The position numbers and the translations under genes were made by a program. Of a stretch of 29,285 nt of DNA, positions 13,768-19,926 are shown piece after piece; positions within the stretch are counted from its first letter, which is position 1; the number at the start of each line of letters is the position of its first letter. The notes under the pieces were generated by a model. It made no database searches. It had not been told where the DNA came from and saw only the letters and a list, made by a program, of their open reading frames with translations. This DNA comes from a virus, in IMG/VR virus record IMGVR_UViG_3300030102_000152, positions 1 to 29,285 of that record. The stretch is one strand, 5' to 3'.

Positions 13768-14158
13768 ATTTTTTGTGCCTAATGAAGTCTATGAAGATAG
13801 AATAGAAATATGCAAAGAATGTATTTACTATTTTAAACCAACAGGAACTTGTAAAAGGTGTTTATGCTTTATGAAAGTTAAAGCAAGATTAGCACCTATG
13901 GCTTGTCCACAAAAGTATTGGGATAAAACAACTGAAGTAGAAACACCTGATGATTTACCTCAAGAGATAATAGATGAAATATTAGATATGTGGGATGATT
14001 TAAAAACAGGTAAAGCAAAGAACCAAACAGCTAAAAAAAGAATGATTGAAACTTACAACACAATTTTTATGACCTCTTATTCACCAGGCACTAATTGTGG
14101 TTCTTGTATATCTACTTGCTATGAAGGTATTAAAAAATTATATAACAAATATAAATGA
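13760..14158 (+). CDS. Zinc-ribbon-like cysteine-rich protein
   Basis: A 132-aa protein with C18-x2-C21, C31-x2-C34-x-C36 and C49 in the N-terminal half (EICKECIYYFKPTGTCKRCL), and a second cluster C113-x2-C116-x3-C120 at the end (NCGSCISTCYEGIKKLY). The N-terminal form with MKVKARLAPMACP is a recurrent small zinc-binding module of Bacteroidota phages. Function unknown; nucleic-acid or protein binding is likely. It starts eight bases before the sigma-like stop, so both are co-translated. Confidence 0.7.
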   Translation: MNRFFVPNEVYEDRIEICKECIYYFKPTGTCKRCLCFMKVKARLAPMACPQKYWDKTTEVETPDDLPQEIIDEILDMWDDLKTGKAKNQTAKKRMIETYNTIFMTSYSPGTNCGSCISTCYEGIKKLYNKYK

Positions 14159-14286
14159 TAGAAATTTTAAAACACTTAACAGGATTTTGTGGCGAACCAC
14201 ATCCAAGTTTATTAACTTTGATATTTGGAACTCCTTTTGTTGGTTTTGTGTTATATAAATTTAAAAACAATAAAAATGACAAATAA
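14155..14286 (+). CDS. Small membrane protein (43 aa)
   Basis: ATG overlaps the upstream TGA (ATGA at 14155-14158); TAA at 14284-14286. The 43-aa product starts MIEILKHLTGFCGEPHPSLL and continues with one membrane helix at about residues 19-35 (LLTLIFGTPFVGFVLYKF), then a basic tail. The FCGE-HPSLL pattern is one I recall in small phage membrane proteins of Bacteroidota phages. It overlaps the DUF3310-like gene by 11 bases in another frame. Role unknown. Confidence 0.65.
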   Translation: MIEILKHLTGFCGEPHPSLLTLIFGTPFVGFVLYKFKNNKNDK

Positions 14287-14539
14287 AAAAGACTATAAAA
14301 AACAAGCACAACCAAGTTATTATTCAGGAACACTATATGGATATTCAGCTAAGGATATTGTAGATGATTTTAAACTTACTGCTTGGACAGCACAAGCTGT
14401 ACAATATATATTAAGAGCAGGTAAAAAAGATGGTAGTCCTGCTGAACAAGATATACAGAAAGCTATCAATGTACTGCAATTTGAATTAGATAAATTATAT
14501 GAAGAAAGTAAAACTAGAACAGGAGGATTAGTAAGATGA
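14276..14539 (+). CDS. DUF3310-like protein
   Basis: Starts at ATG 14276 (MTNKKDYKKQAQPSYYSG), not at the in-frame upstream start that would add 17 hydrophobic residues from the overlapping gene. The 87-aa protein carries DIVDDFKLTAWTAQAVQYIL and RAGKKDGSPAEQDIQKAINV, the DUF3310 pattern (WxxGxAxKYLxRAGxKxxxxxDLxKAxxYL) of phage proteins near nucleotide-metabolism genes. It is helical and presumably soluble. The mechanism is not established. Confidence 0.75.
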   Translation: MTNKKDYKKQAQPSYYSGTLYGYSAKDIVDDFKLTAWTAQAVQYILRAGKKDGSPAEQDIQKAINVLQFELDKLYEESKTRTGGLVR

Positions 14540-14766
14540 TTAATAAAGACACAATAGAATTAGTAAGCTGGAAGCAAATAGTAAAAAGATATGGATATAA
14601 AGAAACTAAAAATAAAGGTACTAGATTTGGCATAAAATTAGAACTAGATGGAATGTATGATACTCAATTTATTTGGTGTCAAACTAATTTAGAAAGAAAA
14701 AAACTTTTTAAAACTATTGTGAGAATAGCTAAAAAAGAAGGTAGAAACTTAATTGTAATAGAATAA
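14536..14766 (+). CDS. Hypothetical protein (76 aa)
   Basis: A 76-aa basic protein overlapping the DUF3310-like gene by four bases (ATGA). It contains VSWKQIVKRYGYKETKNKGT and FKTIVRIAKKEGRNLIVIE, alternating helices and strands, with one cysteine. No family recognised. Context is the tail of the early operon. Confidence 0.55.
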   Translation: MINKDTIELVSWKQIVKRYGYKETKNKGTRFGIKLELDGMYDTQFIWCQTNLERKKLFKTIVRIAKKEGRNLIVIE

Positions 14767-14767
14767 T

Positions 14768-15025
14768 ATGACATTATACAAATGCGAATGTGGTAAAACT
14801 AAGGAAATAGGTAAAGCAACCTTAGCTTTTAGGGAAGGTAGATGGAGAACTATTCAAGCTATATGTGATTGTGGTAAATGGATGGATAGTGAACCTGAAG
14901 AAGGAATGCCACAATTAAAAAGAACTGAAGCATCACTAAGTAAAAAAAAAAGACACGATAAGTTGTGGGATGGCGCTAAAGAAAAACTAATAGGAGAACG
15001 AGGTGTTAACGAACCATTCAAATAA
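14768..15025 (+). CDS. Small zinc-ribbon-like protein
   Basis: An 85-aa protein with C6-x-C8 and C33-x-C35 (TLYKCECGKTKEI, AICDCGKWMDSE), a pair of CxCG knuckles likely holding one metal. A basic, helical tail follows (SKKKRHDKLWDGAKEKLIGE). Nucleic-acid binding is plausible. It starts one base after the upstream stop and overlaps the next gene by one base (TAATG). Confidence 0.6.
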   Translation: MTLYKCECGKTKEIGKATLAFREGRWRTIQAICDCGKWMDSEPEEGMPQLKRTEASLSKKKRHDKLWDGAKEKLIGERGVNEPFK

Positions 15026-15222
15026 TGAATAAAAGAAGATCAAGAACATATTTAAAAAGTCAAAGAAATAAAGCAGTAAAATATTATTTTGAAAATCCTG
15101 ATATTACATTAAAAAGTTTATGCGAAAAATTTAGAGTAAATCAAGATAAGTTAAGTAAAGATATAAGTGCAAAATTACAAGAAAGATTTAATAATTGCGT
15201 AGCAAGAAAATTTAACAAATGA
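15025..15222 (+). CDS. Small HTH protein
   Basis: A 65-aa very basic protein: MNKRRSRTYLKSQRNKAVKY, then a likely helix-turn-helix in YYFENPDITLKSLCEKFRVN and QDKLSKDISAKLQERF. It resembles a Psq/homeodomain-like HTH of transposase and regulator type. It might regulate the early-to-late switch or act in packaging. It overlaps the NinB gene by four bases (ATGA). Confidence 0.65.
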   Translation: MNKRRSRTYLKSQRNKAVKYYFENPDITLKSLCEKFRVNQDKLSKDISAKLQERFNNCVARKFNK

Positions 15223-15602
15223 ACTTTGTAGTAAATACAACCCAAGACAAGCAGACATTATTTAACTACTTAAAAGAGTTAGGAAACGATTATATAGTAA
15301 AGGTAAAGAAACAAAGAAACAATAGAAGCAATATGCAGAACAATTATTATTGGGCTTGTATAGTACAACCATTAGCAAATGAATTAGGATATTTTCCTGA
15401 TGAAATGCACGACACACTTAAAATAAAGTTTTCAAGTGAATGGCAAAGTATAGACATAAACGACAAACAGATAGGGCTTCAGAAAGTAAATAGCACAGCT
15501 AAGATGAACAGTAAAGAGTTTGAAATATATGCAGACCAAATAAGGATATGGGCAATGACAGAACTAGGTATAAGATTAATGCTACCAAATGAATATGAAT
15601 AA
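15219..15602 (+). CDS. ninB: NinB-like recombination protein
   Basis: A 127-aa protein with the family pattern VKKQRNNRSNMQNNYYWACI, ELGYFPDEMHDTLKIKF and a C-terminal STAKMNSKEFEIYADQIRIW. Lambda NinB (Orf) binds single-stranded DNA and SSB and replaces RecFOR functions. Together with NinG and the SSB-like protein this is the recombination kit of the phage. It is the last early gene; the late-promoter motif follows directly after its stop. Confidence 0.8.
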   Translation: MNFVVNTTQDKQTLFNYLKELGNDYIVKVKKQRNNRSNMQNNYYWACIVQPLANELGYFPDEMHDTLKIKFSSEWQSIDINDKQIGLQKVNSTAKMNSKEFEIYADQIRIWAMTELGIRLMLPNEYE

Positions 15603-15603
15603 A

Positions 15604-15618
15604 TTCTATTATATAGTA
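15604..15618 (+). promoter_or_regulatory. Proposed phage late promoter motif, copy 2
   Basis: TTCTATTATATAGTA, identical to the copies at 384 and 17204, at the early/late border and 28 bases upstream of the terS ATG. It is the only copy with a normal-length leader and contains a palindrome in that leader. Confidence 0.6.
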
Positions 15619-15622
15619 CAAC

Positions 15623-15634
15623 TTGATTAATCAA
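15623..15634. promoter_or_regulatory. 12-bp perfect palindrome upstream of terS
   Basis: TTGATTAATCAA is a perfect palindrome between the late motif and the terS ATG. It could be an operator in the terS leader, or a recognition site for packaging initiation, since pac sites often lie near terS. Nothing else in the sequence decides between them. Confidence 0.35.
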
Positions 15635-15645
15635 ATTATTTCAAA

Positions 15646-15903
15646 ATGAATACACACGGAGGTAAAAGAATGGGTGCAGGTAGAAAACCTAAAGCAGATG
15701 AACAAAAGCTAATAGAGAAACTTACACCATTAAATGAACTAGCATTAGACTCATTAAAAAAAGGATTAGAAAAAAAAGAACAATGGGCAGTTAAGTTATA
15801 CTTTGAATATTTTTATGGTAGACCACAACAAAGAGTTGATGTTACAACTAATGAAGAAAGTCTTAATATGCCATTAATAAACTTTGTAAAAACTGAATCT
15901 TAA
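15646..15903 (+). CDS. terS: Terminase small subunit
   Basis: An 85-aa protein beginning MNTHGGKRMGAGRKPKADEQ, an N-terminus typical of phage small terminases (GGxRxGAGRKP), followed by helices LNELALDSLKKGLEKKEQWA and VKLYFEYFYGRPQQRVDV, the conserved YGRPxQ motif of this type. It recognises phage DNA and stimulates TerL. It ends in TAA at 15901-15903, inside the proposed TerL start region. It is short, as in other Bacteroidota phages. Confidence 0.85.
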   Translation: MNTHGGKRMGAGRKPKADEQKLIEKLTPLNELALDSLKKGLEKKEQWAVKLYFEYFYGRPQQRVDVTTNEESLNMPLINFVKTES

Positions 15904-17095
15904 CGAAAAATATAATCCATTATTTGAATCTGATGCACGTTATTTTATAATAACAGGTGGTAGAGGATCAGGAAAGTCATTTGCTGTAACAGTATTTCTA
16001 ACACTACTTACAATGTCAGCAAACATTAGAGTATTGTTTACAAGATACACTATGGTATCAGCACACTTATCAATAATACCTGAGTTCCTGGAAAAGATAG
16101 GATTATTAGGATTTAATAACATATTTAATGTAAACAAAGCTGAAGTAGTAAATACTAAAAACAATAGTGATATATTATTTAGAGGTATTAAGACATCAGC
16201 AGGAAATCAAACTGCAAGTTTAAAATCATTAACAGGTGTTTCTAATTGGGTGCTTGATGAAGCAGAAGAATTAACAGATGAAGATATATTTGATACTATT
16301 GATTTAAGTATTAGAGAAAAAGACATACAAAATAGAATTATACTTATATTGAATCCTGTTACTAAAGAACATTGGATATACAATAGATTTTTTCAGAACA
16401 AAGGCGTAGAAGCAGGTTTTAATGGCGTTAAAGACAATGTATGCTATATCCACAGTACATACCTAGACAACATAGAAAACCTCTCTAATAGCTTCCTAGA
16501 GCGTGTAGAAGCTATAAAGCATAGAAACTTTAAGAAATACAAGCACAAAATACTTGGTGGATGGTTAGACAAAGCTGAGGGGGTAGTATTTGAGAATTGG
16601 AGTATAGGAGAATTTAATCCTGACAACCTACAAACATCTTGTGGAATGGACTTTGGTTTTAGTGTTGATCCTGATAGTCTTGTAGAAGTAGCAATAGATA
16701 AAAGAAAAAAGAAAATGTATCTTAAAGAACATATATATCAAAATGGTTTAAAATCACACGAATTAGCAAAGATAGTTTTAGACAAGGTAGATAATAAACT
16801 TATAATAGCTGATAGTGCAGAACCAAGATTAATTGAAGATTTAAGACACTTAGGGGTTAATATAAAACCTGTAAAAAAAGGAACAATTGAAAGTGGGATA
16901 ACCAGGATGCAAGATTATGAATTAATTGTATCACCTGAATCTATAAACATAGCTAAAGAATTAAACAATTATGTCTATGCAGATAAAGGTAGTAAATTAT
17001 ATGTAGATGCATACAACCACGCAATTGATGGTATAAGGTACAATGTTATTTATCATTTGGATAATCCTAATTATGGTAAGTACTTTGTACAGTAA
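15893..17095 (+). CDS. terL: Terminase large subunit (CTG start proposed)
   Basis: A 400-aa packaging motor. With CTG 15893 as start: Walker A GGRGSGKS at residues 22-29, Walker B LDEAEE (D122-E123), then RNase H-like nuclease with D253 (GMDFGF), D307 (IADSAEP) and D379 (HAIDGIRY). The first ATG (16013) would delete Walker A, so it cannot be the true start. Between the last in-frame stop (15887-15889) and Walker A there is no ATG, GTG or TTG; CTG 15893 gives the family-like N-terminus NLNEKYNPLFESDARYF. A +1 frameshift from terS or a base error are the alternatives. It overlaps terS by 11 bases. Confidence 0.95.
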   Translation: MNLNEKYNPLFESDARYFIITGGRGSGKSFAVTVFLTLLTMSANIRVLFTRYTMVSAHLSIIPEFLEKIGLLGFNNIFNVNKAEVVNTKNNSDILFRGIKTSAGNQTASLKSLTGVSNWVLDEAEELTDEDIFDTIDLSIREKDIQNRIILILNPVTKEHWIYNRFFQNKGVEAGFNGVKDNVCYIHSTYLDNIENLSNSFLERVEAIKHRNFKKYKHKILGGWLDKAEGVVFENWSIGEFNPDNLQTSCGMDFGFSVDPDSLVEVAIDKRKKKMYLKEHIYQNGLKSHELAKIVLDKVDNKLIIADSAEPRLIEDLRHLGVNIKPVKKGTIESGITRMQDYELIVSPESINIAKELNNYVYADKGSKLYVDAYNHAIDGIRYNVIYHLDNPNYGKYFVQ

Positions 17096-17164
17096 ACCCC
17101 CAAAGATAATAATAGAAAAGCGACAAGAGAAGAATTAGGGGATTTACTGAACTTAATAAAATGA
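17096..17164 (+). other. Coding-like in-frame extension after terL stop
   Basis: After the terL TAA (17093-17095) the same frame stays open for 22 codons and reads TPKDNNRKATREELGDLLNL, then TGA at 17162-17164. The composition looks protein-like. There is no start codon, so it is a gene remnant, a stop-codon read-through tail, or chance. The remaining bases to 17203 show nothing but A/T-rich spacer. Confidence 0.3.
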
Positions 17165-17203
17165 AGCAGCAAATATAATTATTTTAAACTAAAAAACAAC
17201 TTT

Positions 17204-17218
17204 TTCTATTATATAGTA
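17204..17218 (+). promoter_or_regulatory. Proposed phage late promoter motif, copy 3
   Basis: TTCTATTATATAGTA, with upstream TTT giving an 18-base match to copy 1 (TTTTTCTATTATATAGTA). The ATG of the tail chaperone begins two bases after it. It starts the tail block. Confidence 0.6.
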
Positions 17219-17219
17219 T

Positions 17220-17864
17220 ATGAAGGTCAAAATTAAGAAGCAGGGCAAAGTAAAAGAGTTCAAGCTAATAAAAAAATGGTCAGATGTAACTCTTGAAAAA
17301 TGGCTAAAACTAATAGACTTTCATAATGAAAGTAAAAGTGGTGAAGCACTAAAAACAATAGCAGCTTTATCTGATATTCCAAAAAAGTTAATTAAGCAAT
17401 TGGAATTAAAAGATGTAGCAGTTATAATGAGTAGTATTGCTGAACTACAAAAGAAGCAAGATAGTTCTTTAAAAAGATTAATTGAAGTAGAAGGTAAGGA
17501 ATATGGATTCCATCCTGATTTGGACAGTATAACATTAGGTGAATATGCAGATATTGAAACCTTTATAAAAGATGGAATTGAAAAGCATTTGCCTGAATTA
17601 ATGGCTATACTATATAGACCAATAGCAGAAAAAGGAGAAAATGGAGTTTATACAATCCAAGCGTATGATGGTAATATACGGATTAGGACAGAACAAATGA
17701 AAAAGATGTCAGCAGAGCAAGTGCAAAGTGCATTGGTTTTTTTTTATCATTTCGTGAACGTATTGTTAACGACTTTGCCATCGTATTTGATGGAACGGCT
17801 GAAGGAAATGAAGATGCAATTGCAACAGAATCATTCGCAGAAAAATGGGGATGGTTTGGCGTAA
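17220..17864 (+). CDS. Tail assembly chaperone, short form (gpG-like)
   Basis: A 214-aa protein: basic start (MKVKIKKQGKVKEFKLIKKW), EKWLKLIDF, SDIPKKLIKQL, LGEYADIETFIKD and LPELMAILYRPIAE. This is the gpG-like tail chaperone of Bacteroidota siphophages, which coats the tape measure. It contains nine T at 17737-17745 (codons GTT TTT TTT TAT), a slippery stretch, from which a -1 shift would give the longer form. The in-frame stop overlaps an ATG (TAATG, 17862-17866). Confidence 0.8.
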   Translation: MKVKIKKQGKVKEFKLIKKWSDVTLEKWLKLIDFHNESKSGEALKTIAALSDIPKKLIKQLELKDVAVIMSSIAELQKKQDSSLKRLIEVEGKEYGFHPDLDSITLGEYADIETFIKDGIEKHLPELMAILYRPIAEKGENGVYTIQAYDGNIRIRTEQMKKMSAEQVQSALVFFYHFVNVLLTTLPSYLMERLKEMKMQLQQNHSQKNGDGLA

Positions 17865-18001
17865 TGTATAGATTGACAAATGGAGAAATAGTAAATTTAG
17901 AAAGAATAACAAATCTTAGCTTGTTGGAATGTTTAACCTGGCTAAGTTATGAAACAGATTTGAATGCACAAAATAAAGTAAAATATGGCAGTAAACAATA
18001 A
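17220..18001 (+). CDS. Tail assembly chaperone, -1 frameshift form (gpGT-like)
   Basis: A -1 shift within T9 (17737-17745) leads into LSFRERIVNDFAIVFDGTAE, FAEKWGWFGVMYRLTNGEIV and LSLLECLTWLSYETD, ending TAA at 17999-18001; total about 260 aa. The KWGW-type motif and ECL-L helix match the T domain of Bacteroidota phage chaperones, and these residues lie before any ATG in that frame, so independent translation would lose them. Alternative: coupled start at ATG 17864 gives only 45 aa. Frameshifting is common in this gene class; here it is inferred from layout. Confidence 0.75.
17737..17745 (+). other. T9 slippery site for -1 frameshift
   Basis: Nine consecutive T; the codons in frame 0 are GTT TTT TTT TAT, so P- and A-site tRNAs re-pair perfectly after a -1 slip. 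It lies where the frame of the T-domain begins. A homopolymer also invites sequencing error, which reads should settle. Confidence 0.7.
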
Positions 18002-18533
18002 GACATATAATAACGTAGTAAACACAATAGCAAGACTAGGTGAATACCACGAACAAATATCAACAGTATCTATTGGAGATATATATGATATTAATTTAGA
18101 AAAGTTAGAGAAATTTCCTTTACTGCATATAAATCCTGTAAACGTAACAACAGGAGATAGTGAATTGGTTTATAACTTTCAATTATTCATAATGGATATG
18201 GTAAGTGAAAAAAGTGATTGGCAAACTGAACAACATTCATTACTTACTAAATTAGTAAACACTAAGAATAATGAACAAGAAGTATTTAATCAATGTTTAG
18301 AAATAGCAACAGACTTTATAGGTATGTTAAGACATAGTTCAAGACAATCATTAGAAGGAACAAATGATATTAATGCACCACTATATTTTACACAAGATCA
18401 ATTTACAATAGAACCCTTTAGTGAAAGGTTTGACAATCTTTGTTGTGGATGGGTGTTTAACATAGGTGTTAAAGTTATGAATGACTTTGATACTTGTAAT
18501 ATTCCTGTAACTAATGCAGGAGCAGGATATTAA
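17985..18533 (+). CDS. Tail/neck protein, possible tail terminator
   Basis: A 182-aa protein overlapping the frameshifted chaperone by 17 bases. Features: MAVNNKTYNNVVNTIARLGE, SIGDIYDINLEKLEKFPLLH and LVYNFQLFIMDMVSEKSDWQ, then CLEIATDFIGMLRHSS. Helix-strand layout with a central sheet fits the tail-terminator/tail-completion fold, and it is in the right place. I recall it as conserved in flavobacterial phages. The function is assigned from context. Confidence 0.6.
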   Translation: MAVNNKTYNNVVNTIARLGEYHEQISTVSIGDIYDINLEKLEKFPLLHINPVNVTTGDSELVYNFQLFIMDMVSEKSDWQTEQHSLLTKLVNTKNNEQEVFNQCLEIATDFIGMLRHSSRQSLEGTNDINAPLYFTQDQFTIEPFSERFDNLCCGWVFNIGVKVMNDFDTCNIPVTNAGAGY

Positions 18534-18598
18534 TGAAATTTAAAATAGGAAAATATACAATAGAAATAGGGTTTTTTAAAATAACTATAAGATTATGA
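18533..18598 (+). CDS. Microprotein of 21 aa coupled on both sides
   Basis: ATG overlaps the upstream TAA (TAATG 18531-18535) and the TGA overlaps the downstream ATG (ATGA 18595-18598). The product starts MKFKIGKYTIEIGFFKITI and ends RL: alternating basic and hydrophobic residues, i.e. a beta-strand-like peptide. It fills the whole gap between two tail genes. Being so short it may be a translated coupling leader rather than a functional protein. Confidence 0.45.
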   Translation: MKFKIGKYTIEIGFFKITIRL

Positions 18599-18945
18599 AT
18601 TACGAAGATGTACTACAACAATTAGAAGCAATCAGCATTAAGTTAGAATCTTATAATGATTATCCTCAATCAGCAACTAACAATGCTAAACGTGCTAGAA
18701 AATGGAAAGAAGAAAATGGTAGTGATTGTGGTACAAGAGTAGGATGGACAAGAAGTTCACAACTTGCAGATAGAAAACCAATAAGTAGAGATACAATAGC
18801 ACGTATGGCATCATTTAAAAGACATCAACAAAACAAAGATGTACCATATTCAGAAGGATGTGGTGGTCTTATGTGGGATGCTTGGGGTGGAACCTCAGGT
18901 ATCAATTGGGCAATAAATAAATTAAAACAAATAGATAAAAAATAA
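18595..18945 (+). CDS. Conserved virion-associated domain protein
   Basis: A 116-aa protein. After a helical start it reads YPQSATNNAKRARKWKEENG, CGTRVGWTRSSQLADRKPIS, MASFKRHQQNKDVPY and GGLMWDAWGGTSGINWAINK. This GTRVGWTRA...SFxRH...WGGxxGxxWA module recurs in many phages, often fused to proteases or capsid proteins, sometimes alone as here. Role unknown; association with the virion is likely from context. Its ATG overlaps the stop of the 21-aa gene. Confidence 0.75.
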   Translation: MNYEDVLQQLEAISIKLESYNDYPQSATNNAKRARKWKEENGSDCGTRVGWTRSSQLADRKPISRDTIARMASFKRHQQNKDVPYSEGCGGLMWDAWGGTSGINWAINKLKQIDKK

Positions 18946-18949
18946 AATT

Positions 18950-19399
18950 ATGGCAGACTTAGTAACAACAATAAGTGAAAGTGTAACCTTGAATGGTTCT
19001 GTAAGAGGTTCATCAAATTCACTAACTACAACAGGAATTGTAGATGTATTTGAAAGAATTGTAACCTGTACACAAAGTCAAGAAACAACGGTAGCGCTTT
19101 TTGAAACTACTCCTTACACACAACCTGGAGCATTAGATAGAGAAAATGTAGCGTATTGCAGATTGACTAATCTTAGTACAACAGATGCAATTAATTTAGC
19201 AGTAGTAGGTGTAGCAAAATCTTATACTGTAAAAATAAGACCAGGAGGTTCGCACATTCTTTTTAATGGTGAAGATGTAATGACAGGTGAAGAAGATACT
19301 TCCCCTGCATTTACAGGATTAGAAGACATAAATAAATTAATAGTAAAACCTGCAAGTTCAACAGATTGTCAGGTAGAAGTTTTTGTTGGACTTACATAA
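18950..19399 (+). CDS. Structural protein, tail or neck (149 aa)
   Basis: A 149-aa, serine/threonine-rich, strand-dominated protein (ADLVTTISESVTLNGSVRGS, VERIVTCTQ-type strands, VKIRPGGSHILFNGEDVMTG). Its repeat-free beta composition suits a virion component such as a tail tube-like, tail-tip or neck protein. No definite family. The final codons overlap the next gene's ATG (TAATG). Confidence 0.65.
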   Translation: MADLVTTISESVTLNGSVRGSSNSLTTTGIVDVFERIVTCTQSQETTVALFETTPYTQPGALDRENVAYCRLTNLSTTDAINLAVVGVAKSYTVKIRPGGSHILFNGEDVMTGEEDTSPAFTGLEDINKLIVKPASSTDCQVEVFVGLT

Positions 19400-19926
19400 T
19401 GAAAACTGAAAATATAGAAAGGTACTTAAATAGCTTTGGTAAACAAGTAGTTAATAGAGCTAAAGGTAATATACAGAAAGCAAAAGGTGGTGGTACAGCT
19501 TTAGAGCAATCTATAAGTTTTAAAGTGGTTACTGATACTGATGGCTTTAAAGTACAATTCTATATGGCAGATTATGGAACATTTGTAGATAAAGGTGTTT
19601 CAGGAAATAAAAAACAACAAAGGTTTAAAGATTATAAAAACAAAGTAATTACAAGTCCTTATAAATACACAACAAAACAACCACCACCAGGAATATTGGC
19701 TAAGTGGATAAGTAAAAAAAGTATAAAAGGTAGAGATAAAAAGACAGGAAGATTTATAAGTAATATGTCTTTAGCTTTTATAATAGGCAGAAAAATTAAA
19801 AGGGATGGTATCAAAGGAATTAGCTTTTTTCAAAAACCTTTAGCATTAGGACTTAAACAATTTGGTAAAGACTTACTAAGTAATGTAAAAGAAGATATAA
19901 TAGCAGGATTAACAACAGTAAAATAA
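19399..19926 (+). CDS. Tail completion protein (HK97 gp10-like)
   Basis: Start at ATG 19399, coupled to the upstream TAA; an earlier in-frame start would only add codons inside the previous gene. The 175-aa product reads ENIERYLNSFGKQVVNRAK, then MADYGTFVDKGVSGNKKQQR and PPPGILAKWISKKS, close to the HK97 gp10-type neck proteins with their DYGxFVDxGxxG core. It would bind the head-tail interface. Basic C-terminus. Confidence 0.75.
   Translation: MKTENIERYLNSFGKQVVNRAKGNIQKAKGGGTALEQSISFKVVTDTDGFKVQFYMADYGTFVDKGVSGNKKQQRFKDYKNKVITSPYKYTTKQPPPGILAKWISKKSIKGRDKKTGRFISNMSLAFIIGRKIKRDGIKGISFFQKPLALGLKQFGKDLLSNVKEDIIAGLTTVK

Noticed and set aside
14225-14275. Upstream in-frame start for the DUF3310-like protein
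   Set aside because: The extra residues are the shadow of the overlapping 43-aa membrane protein; the family pattern begins after ATG 14276.
17096-17203. Terminator after terL from CCCCC ... GGGG
   Set aside because: The arms are about 40 bases apart, only four pairs, and no T tract follows at the right distance.
19366-19398. Upstream start for the gp10-like protein
   Set aside because: It lies within the preceding gene; ATG 19399 shows the TAATG coupling used across this genome.
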